DNA from: Candidatus Gastranaerophilales bacterium
Lineage (GTDB): Bacteria; Cyanobacteriota; Vampirovibrionia; Gastranaerophilales; Gastranaerophilaceae
Reading direction: 5' to 3'
DNA length: 7,261 nt
NCBI GenBank assembly: GCA_944325615.1
Contig: CALVAU010000184.1
Location: forward strand, 1 to 7,261
The position numbers and the translations under genes are program-made. Positions 6,485 to 7,261 of this stretch are shown in pieces (the first letter of the stretch is position 1; every line of letters starts with the position of its first letter). Under the pieces are notes generated by a model that saw only the letters and a program-made list of their open reading frames with translations, made no database searches and had not been told where the DNA came from.

Positions 6485-6851
6485 ATTTAAGGCGCAAGGA
6501 ATAAATAATACCTTCAAAAATGCCGGCAAAGGAATTAGGATTGTTTTTAAAAGCGAAAATAATATAAAAGTACACTTTTTTGTTGCGATTTTCGTAATCG
6601 TCTTAGGTCTAATATTAGATTTAAGCATAGCAAAACTTTGTATATTACTTCTTGCAATCGGACTTGTTGTTGTTGCAGAAATGCTTAATTCAGCAATAGA
6701 ATTTACTCTTGATGCTATGTTTCATAACAAATATTCAAGATTAGTCGGAATGGCAAAAGATATTTCAGCTGGAGCAGTTATGTTTGCAACATTCATTGCT
6801 ATCGCAATCGGACTTATAATGTTCGGATCTGAATTGTATGCGCTGATATAA
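6477..6851 (+). CDS. dgkA: Diacylglycerol / undecaprenol kinase family membrane protein
   Basis: The 124-residue protein is typical in length for the small integral-membrane DgkA family. These enzymes use ATP to phosphorylate diacylglycerol or, in Gram-positive-type members, undecaprenol, for lipid recycling during envelope synthesis. The family signature is seen as EMLNSAIEFTLD (68-79), with Glu68, Asn71 and Glu75. It is followed by AKDISAGAV (93-101), with Lys94-Asp95 and the small-residue A-G-A turn. Glu27 in SENNIKVH sits before the first helix. Membrane segments are about 32-47, 51-68 and 97-116. The start is well supported by AGGGA (6466-6470), 6 bases from ATG 6477, and overlaps ybeY by 8 bp. 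Which lipid it uses cannot be told from sequence. The pgpH-ybeY-dgkA order is best known from Firmicutes, where undecaprenol is a documented substrate. No terminator follows, so transcripts may continue into the prepilin region. Confidence 0.92.
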   Translation: MSKFKAQGINNTFKNAGKGIRIVFKSENNIKVHFFVAIFVIVLGLILDLSIAKLCILLLAIGLVVVAEMLNSAIEFTLDAMFHNKYSRLVGMAKDISAGAVMFATFIAIAIGLIMFGSELYALI

Positions 6852-6852
6852 C

Positions 6853-6881
6853 TTGTATGAGTATTAAAAATTTGGTATAAT
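6853..6881 (+). promoter_or_regulatory. Extended -10 promoter for the prepilin locus
   Basis: The TGGTATAAT at 6873-6881 is a perfect -10 with the TGn extension. A weak -35, TTGTAT (6853-6858), lies 17 bases upstream, starting two bases after the dgkA stop. The predicted start is near 6888, giving a leader of about 24 bases before the Shine-Dalgarno-led ATG at 6912. The locus can therefore be transcribed apart from the pgpH operon. Confidence 0.65.
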
Positions 6882-6911
6882 AAATCAGTAGTTAATAAGA
6901 GGAGATAAAGT

Positions 6912-6962
6912 ATGAAAAACCAAGCTATGACTGAATTTCAGGGGGGGGGGGGCAAGTTATAA
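6912..6962 (+). CDS. Short frame with strong start, cut short by the poly-G tract; probable 5' end of the prepilin gene
   Basis: AGGAG (6900-6904), 7 bases before the ATG, is one of the best ribosome sites in the window and follows an extended -10 promoter. As sequenced the frame encodes MKNQAMTEFQGGGGKL and stops at TAA 6960-6962. The 12-G run lies at codons 10-14. With 11 or 14 G the frame instead reads ...FQGGGASYNSLSVRGKN and stays open for 48 codons, joining the prepilin ATG at 7057 in frame. With 13 G it would stop at TAA 6974-6976 after 21 codons. I therefore read it as the out-of-frame 5' end of the prepilin gene rather than as an independent peptide gene. A leader peptide is the alternative, and a miscounted homopolymer would give the same picture. 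Confidence 0.5.
   Translation: MKNQAMTEFQGGGGKL
6941..6952 (+). repeat. Homopolymeric G12 tract (possible phase-variation switch)
   Basis: Twelve consecutive G are flanked by CA and CAAG in an otherwise AT-rich region. It is the only long G or C run in the window. It lies between a strong translation start and the prepilin frame, and its length modulo 3 decides whether the two are joined. Runs of this length are classic slipped-strand hotspots in bacteria and also a common place for sequencing miscounts. Confidence 0.95.
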
Positions 6963-7056
6963 TTCTCTCTCTGTAAGGGGAAAAAATACTATATTGTCAA
7001 AAGCTCTAAATAATGATAAAATGATTAATATATTTATCAATAGTAAAGAGGGCTTT

Positions 7057-7261
7057 ATGAAGAAATCAGGATTTACTTTAGCAGAAGTATTAATTACCTT
7101 AGGAGTTATAGGTATTGTAGCTGCACTCACTATACCGAATTTGACAAGAAAATGGGAAGAACGTGCAATAATTTCAAAATATAAAAAGATGTACTCAACT
7201 TTAGCAAATGCTTATAATAGAGCAGTTGCAGATAATGGTAGTCCCGAATATTGGGATTTGT
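7057..7261 (+). CDS. Type IV pilin-like prepilin (class III leader), 5' part only
   Basis: Sixty-eight residues are visible before the window ends. The N-terminus MKKSG|FTLAEVLITLGVIG is a canonical prepilin leader. Cleavage and N-methylation by prepilin peptidase are expected between Gly5 and Phe, with Glu at mature +5 and a hydrophobic alpha-1 helix to about residue 27. The amphipathic continuation (RKWEERAIISKYKKMYSTLANAYNR) is usual for the pseudopilins abundant in gut Melainabacteria. It would be inserted in the cytoplasmic membrane and assembled into a pilus or a type II secretion-like fibre. ATG 7057 has its own GAGGG (7048-7052), 4 bases away, slightly close. The frame is also open upstream from 7057 back through the poly-G tract to 6931, so a longer product with 48 extra N-terminal residues is possible if the tract had 11 or 14 G. 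Confidence 0.85.
   Translation, partial: MKKSGFTLAEVLITLGVIGIVAALTIPNLTRKWEERAIISKYKKMYSTLANAYNRAVADNGSPEYWDL

Noticed and set aside
1..7261. CRISPR arrays, tRNA or rRNA genes, insertion sequences, prophage or toxin-antitoxin genes
   Set aside because: No regularly spaced repeats, tRNA-like cloverleaf, rRNA-like stretch, transposase, integrase or terminal inverted repeats were seen.

Overview
The window is AT-rich, compact bacterial DNA. Several marks point to an uncultured gut cyanobacterial relative of the Melainabacteria/Gastranaerophilales type. These are the prepilin segment at the right edge (FTLAEVLITLGVIGIVAALTIP), a pair of lineage-type hypothetical membrane proteins with an N-terminal SFTG motif, and the low GC. 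The assignment is inferred from protein style, not from a marker gene.

Layout. The left edge holds the 3' end of a small unknown gene (to 296), closed by a strong intrinsic terminator (307-332). A short-form phosphoglycerate dehydrogenase-like gene follows (361-1317, +). It runs 12 bp into the end of a convergent, translationally coupled pair of minus-strand genes of unknown function (3428-2010, then 2013-1306). The two proteins share a DTRxxSAW motif next to a hydrophobic segment. A gene-free, very AT-rich stretch (3429-3777) separates this pair from the rightward genes. It holds a (TA)6-centred hairpin, a possible small-RNA unit ending in a terminator-like hairpin (3631-3666), and promoter candidates for the next operon.

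The right half is a tightly overlapping operon: pgpH (c-di-AMP phosphodiesterase, 3778-5985), ybeY (endoribonuclease/rRNA maturation, 5975-6484) and dgkA (diacylglycerol/undecaprenol kinase family, 6477-6851). This order is well known in Firmicutes. Together the genes cover second-messenger turnover, ribosome quality and maturation, and recycling of a membrane lipid carrier.

The most striking part is the last 400 bases. Directly after dgkA there is an extended -10 promoter, a strong Shine-Dalgarno and an ATG (6912). Ten codons later comes an uninterrupted run of 12 G (6941-6952). As sequenced, that frame stops after 16 codons. Removing one G (11, or equally 14) opens it without a stop through 48 codons and straight into the prepilin gene (ATG 7057, running off the window). 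This is the arrangement expected of a phase-variable pilin-like protein switched by slipped-strand changes in a G tract. A homopolymer sequencing error is the main alternative.
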